From: Ignavibacteriales bacterium
Lineage (GTDB): Bacteria; Bacteroidota; Ignavibacteria; T3Sed10-11
DNA: 8,251 nt
NCBI GenBank assembly: GCA_003560935.1
Contig: PWJF01000098.1
Location: 1 to 8,251, forward strand
Direction: 5' to 3'
Below, piece by piece: positions 6,406-8,251 of this stretch; the stretch's first letter is position 1; every line of letters begins with the position of its first letter. The notes below the pieces were generated by a model, which worked only from the letters and a program-made list of their open reading frames with translations, was not told the origin of the DNA and did no database searches. A program made the translations under genes and the position numbers.

Positions 6406-7235
6406 CGAAGCGTGAGTTGAAAGAACGCCGGGTGGAGCGATGGCGGCTCCGCCCGGATCTTGCACCGAACGATGAAAAAGAAATCCGCGCGTTCATAAAA
6501 GATGCGGGATTTTGCTTCACGTACCATATTTCAAAAGATACCATTCCCTCGCTTATTCAAACAATCACCGGTTCAAGTACCGCAAATAACCACTTTATCT
6601 ATTCGTCTGATGATCCGTTCCATGAAATGCTGAATGAAACGTTTCGCGCATATTACAAGAAGAAACTATTTGTGGAGGTCGGCGTATTCGGCAAGCATCC
6701 GGTCATCGTATATCGTGATATCTTTATCCGCTTATACAGAATCGCCGGCACGGATATACGCGGCGGATATCTTGCACGACGAAAACGAAACACAAACCTT
6801 GAAAAAGCAATTATCGCATTCCTGAACGACAAAGGTCCGGTTACCCGGCGTGAATTGCGAATATCTCTGATGAGTAAAAAGACCAATAGCATCGCGTTGA
6901 CCAAGGCGCTCGAATCGCTTGGCAGACAGTTAAAGGTTATTCGCATCAGACAAGCAGGATATGATGGTTTAATGTGGATTACTCCCGAAAAATGGAACCC
7001 ACGATTGTGTACGGAAGCGTCGAAACTTGAGCGGGATGAAGTAATCGAGTACCTAATCACTCGTTTTTTACAGACCTCGGTCGCAACTTCGCGGAAAGCT
7101 CTGAAAAGATTTTTTAATCATATCATTCCACCGGAAGTTATGGATCGCACGCTGAATAGTTTAATCCAGCGAAGATTGGTGGTCGTCGACCCGGATCTCA
7201 TCATCGACGGAAAAAAAGCCCTCAAAACACGATAA
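6402..7235 (+). CDS. AlkZ-related winged-helix protein (HTH_42-like)
   Basis: This 277-residue basic protein has no membrane segment. Residues about 25-110 contain DAGFCFTYHISKDTIPSLIQ and DPFHEMLNETFRAYYKKKLF followed by FIRLYRIAG. This resembles the N-terminal part of proteins annotated 'AlkZ-related', where a Trp/Phe-rich segment precedes a (Y)YGKxF-like motif. Residues about 128-190 (NLEKAIIAFLNDKGPVTRRE onward) form a winged helix-turn-helix, followed by YDGLMWITPEKWNP. A second winged helix covers about 208-262 (DEVIEYLITRFLQTSVATSR, then HIIPPEVMDRTLNSLIQRRLV). AlkZ/YcaQ enzymes are multi-winged-helix DNA glycosylases that unhook interstrand crosslinks. I do not see the catalytic Gln-containing QxQ motif, so DNA glycosylase activity is not claimed. 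The ATG at 6402 overlaps the symporter stop by 4 bases, and no separate promoter is apparent. The family call rests on pattern and remembered layout only. Confidence 0.5.
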   Translation: MTKRELKERRVERWRLRPDLAPNDEKEIRAFIKDAGFCFTYHISKDTIPSLIQTITGSSTANNHFIYSSDDPFHEMLNETFRAYYKKKLFVEVGVFGKHPVIVYRDIFIRLYRIAGTDIRGGYLARRKRNTNLEKAIIAFLNDKGPVTRRELRISLMSKKTNSIALTKALESLGRQLKVIRIRQAGYDGLMWITPEKWNPRLCTEASKLERDEVIEYLITRFLQTSVATSRKALKRFFNHIIPPEVMDRTLNSLIQRRLVVVDPDLIIDGKKALKTR

Positions 7236-7247
7236 TATCCCACCCAC

Positions 7248-7276
7248 TTGACAATATTGAAAATATCCGGTATAAT
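7248..7276 (+). promoter_or_regulatory. Consensus sigma-70 promoter of the metalloregulator operon
   Basis: TTGACA (7248-7253) and TATAAT (7271-7276) are both perfect matches, separated by 17 bases. Transcription should start near 7283, giving a leader of about 46 bases before the ATG at 7330. The expected start point lies inside the 18-base palindrome described next, as for a promoter kept in check by a repressor. Confidence 0.85.
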
Positions 7277-7279
7277 TAT

Positions 7280-7297
7280 ATTTAGATATATCTAAAT
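7280..7297 (+). promoter_or_regulatory. Operator palindrome, probable DtxR/MntR-type binding site
   Basis: ATTTAGATATATCTAAAT is a perfect 18-base inverted repeat beginning 3 bases after the -10 box and covering the predicted transcription start. Its TTTAG...CTAAA arms resemble the operators of DtxR-family metalloregulators, and the next gene encodes such a protein, so autorepression under metal-replete conditions is the natural reading. The palindrome is seen directly; the identity of the binding protein is inferred. Confidence 0.75.
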
Positions 7298-7300
7298 TAT

Positions 7301-7318
7301 TTATTGGGCAATCTAAAT
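7301..7318 (+). promoter_or_regulatory. Possible second, degenerate operator site
   Basis: The right arm ATCTAAAT recurs at 7311-7318, exactly 21 bases (two helical turns) after its copy at 7290-7297. The corresponding left arm (7301-7308, TTATTGGG) matches at only 3 of 8 positions, so this is at best a half-strength site on the same face of the DNA as the perfect palindrome. Confidence 0.4.
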
Positions 7319-7329
7319 AATAAATTTCG

Positions 7330-7983
7330 ATGTCTACACATGTAGAAGATTATATAAAAAACATATACAAACTGCAGGGTGAACATACGAAGGTCACCAC
7401 GTCCGCTATTGCAGATGTACTGAATGTATCCGCAGCGTCTGTAACCGATATGATAAAGAAATTATCGGACCGGAGTTTGATCAAGTACATGCCGTATCAG
7501 GGTGTCGAACTGACTCGCAGCGGCCGTAAGATGGCGCTGCGAACGTTGCGCCGTCATCGCCTATGGGAAATGTTCCTTGTGGAATTTCTCAATTTCACAT
7601 GGGATGAGGTACACGACGAAGCGGAAAAACTCGAACATATTATGTCGGAAGATCTCGAGGAGCGAATCGATAAAGCCCTCGGTTATCCCAAACACGATCC
7701 GCACGGGCATGCGATACCGAGTAAAAACGGCGAGATAGTCGAAGACGACCATCCTTCGCTTGCCGATCTGGATATAAACAGCAGCGGTACTGTCGTTCGG
7801 GTTAACGATGTATCGCAAGCTCTGTTAAAACATATTGCATCGATCGGTATTCAAATTCAATCACAGATTAAGGTATTGGACATTGTAGAATTCGACGGCT
7901 CGATGCGTGTGCGCATACACAACGATGAAGTATATGTAAGTCGTCAGGTCGCAAGAAATATATTTATCGAGGTGGATGAGTAA
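7330..7983 (+). CDS. DtxR/MntR-family metal-dependent transcriptional regulator
   Basis: This 217-residue protein has the full three-part DtxR layout. There is an N-terminal winged helix (1-70, with recognition helix SAASVTDMIKKL at 34-45), a dimerisation and metal-binding domain (about 72-140, with RRHRLWEMFL, VHDEAEKLEH and the loop HDPHGHAIP at 122-130) and a C-terminal FeoA/SH3-like domain (about 148-217). By alignment to DtxR, His76, Glu80 and His95 fit the ancillary site. Asp7, Glu99, Glu102 and His103 fit the primary site, with Asp and Glu in place of the iron-type Met10 and Cys102. That set resembles MntR/TroR, so Mn(II) sensing is inferred. The ATG at 7330 gives the normal family N-terminus but has no recognisable Shine-Dalgarno. 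A consensus promoter and palindromic operator precede it, and the lipoprotein gene starts one base before its stop ends. Confidence 0.9.
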   Translation: MSTHVEDYIKNIYKLQGEHTKVTTSAIADVLNVSAASVTDMIKKLSDRSLIKYMPYQGVELTRSGRKMALRTLRRHRLWEMFLVEFLNFTWDEVHDEAEKLEHIMSEDLEERIDKALGYPKHDPHGHAIPSKNGEIVEDDHPSLADLDINSSGTVVRVNDVSQALLKHIASIGIQIQSQIKVLDIVEFDGSMRVRIHNDEVYVSRQVARNIFIEVDE

Positions 7984-8251
7984 TGAGCAAAAACACATTA
8001 ATATTATTAATAGGCACTTTCCTGATAATTAATCTCACGGGTTGCAGCGGCTCGGAAGGAAGCGAACGCGACCGGCCGCTTGTCGTCGCGACTACGACGA
8101 TCATTGCGGATATCGCAGGAGAACTTGCCGGCGACCGGGTTGAAGTCTATTGCATTATGCCCATCGGCGGCGATCCGCACATCTATCAGCCCGTACCCGG
8201 CGATGCACGTATGATCGCACGTTCCGATCTCGTTCTGCTGAACGGCCTGCA
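7983..8251 (+). CDS. Metal ABC transporter substrate-binding lipoprotein (TroA/ZnuA-like), 3'-truncated
   Basis: An ATG at 7983-7985, overlapping the regulator's TAA by one base (TAATG), opens a frame that runs off the right edge after 89 complete codons. AGGTGG at 7970-7975 is a plausible ribosome binding site. Residues 1-20 are a lipoprotein signal peptide, with the hydrophobic core LILLIGTFLIINL and lipobox LTGC, lipidated at Cys21. A Ser/Glu-rich linker follows, then the mature cluster A-I metal-binding fold: LVVATTTIIADIAGELAGDR at 33-52, and GGDPHIYQPVPGDARMIA at 62-79 containing His66, the first metal ligand of TroA/ZnuA proteins, then SDLVLLNGL. Such proteins capture Mn(II) or Zn(II) in the periplasm or at the outer cell surface for an ABC importer. 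Pairing with a Mn-type regulator favours manganese, but the fragment alone cannot distinguish the metals. Confidence 0.9.
   Translation, partial: MSKNTLILLIGTFLIINLTGCSGSEGSERDRPLVVATTTIIADIAGELAGDRVEVYCIMPIGGDPHIYQPVPGDARMIARSDLVLLNGL

Noticed and set aside
1..8251. A defence system, mobile element, CRISPR array or RNA gene
   Set aside because: No repeats with spacers, transposase, integrase, tRNA cloverleaf or known defence domain is visible; all long frames are accounted for by the genes listed.

Overview
The window carries ordinary bacterial chromosomal genes of moderate GC, with AT-rich spacers between them. Several features suggest a Gram-negative, probably uncultured lineage, perhaps in or near the Fibrobacteres-Chlorobi-Bacteroidetes superphylum: a UbiB/AarF kinase-like protein beside a short phasin-like protein, a membrane-anchored 2Fe-2S ferredoxin, a sodium-type symporter, and a manganese-type DtxR regulator with a metal-binding lipoprotein. 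That placement is an inference from gene style and is weak. I see no rRNA, tRNA, CRISPR array, insertion sequence, prophage or recognisable defence system.

Layout, left to right. Bases 3-425 (+) are the C-terminal part of an inositol-monophosphatase family enzyme. It converges, with a 15-base gap, on a ferredoxin (441-881, -) that has a C-terminal membrane segment. Bases 914-1071 (-) hold what looks like the dead remnant of a CBS-domain gene, whose first codons and last third are joined out of frame. A good sigma-70-like promoter still sits in front of it.

Next is a minus-strand block, probably one operon, read from about 4782 down to 1135. Its genes are a 63-residue four-cysteine protein, pyrimidine-nucleoside (thymidine) phosphorylase, a 106-residue phasin-like coiled-coil protein and a UbiB/AarF kinase-like protein. 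The last two overlap by 17 bases. An AT-rich 143-base region (4769-4911) separates this block from a plus-strand pair: a sodium:solute symporter (4912-6405) and, overlapping it by 4 bases, an AlkZ-related winged-helix protein (6402-7235).

The right end is a metal-homeostasis unit. A consensus promoter (TTGACA, 17 bases, TATAAT) is followed by a perfect 18-base palindrome and then by a DtxR/MntR-type regulator with manganese-type ligands (7330-7983). The regulator overlaps by one base the start of a TroA/ZnuA-like lipoprotein (7983-end), presumably the first gene of a Mn/Zn ABC importer that continues outside the window. The simplest model is autorepression of the regulator and importer when metal is plentiful.

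The most interesting observations are the internally deleted CBS gene with a small palindrome at its junction, the tail-anchored ferredoxin, the operator architecture in front of the metalloregulator, and the coupling of a symporter gene to an AlkZ-related gene. None of these amounts to a clearly new system.
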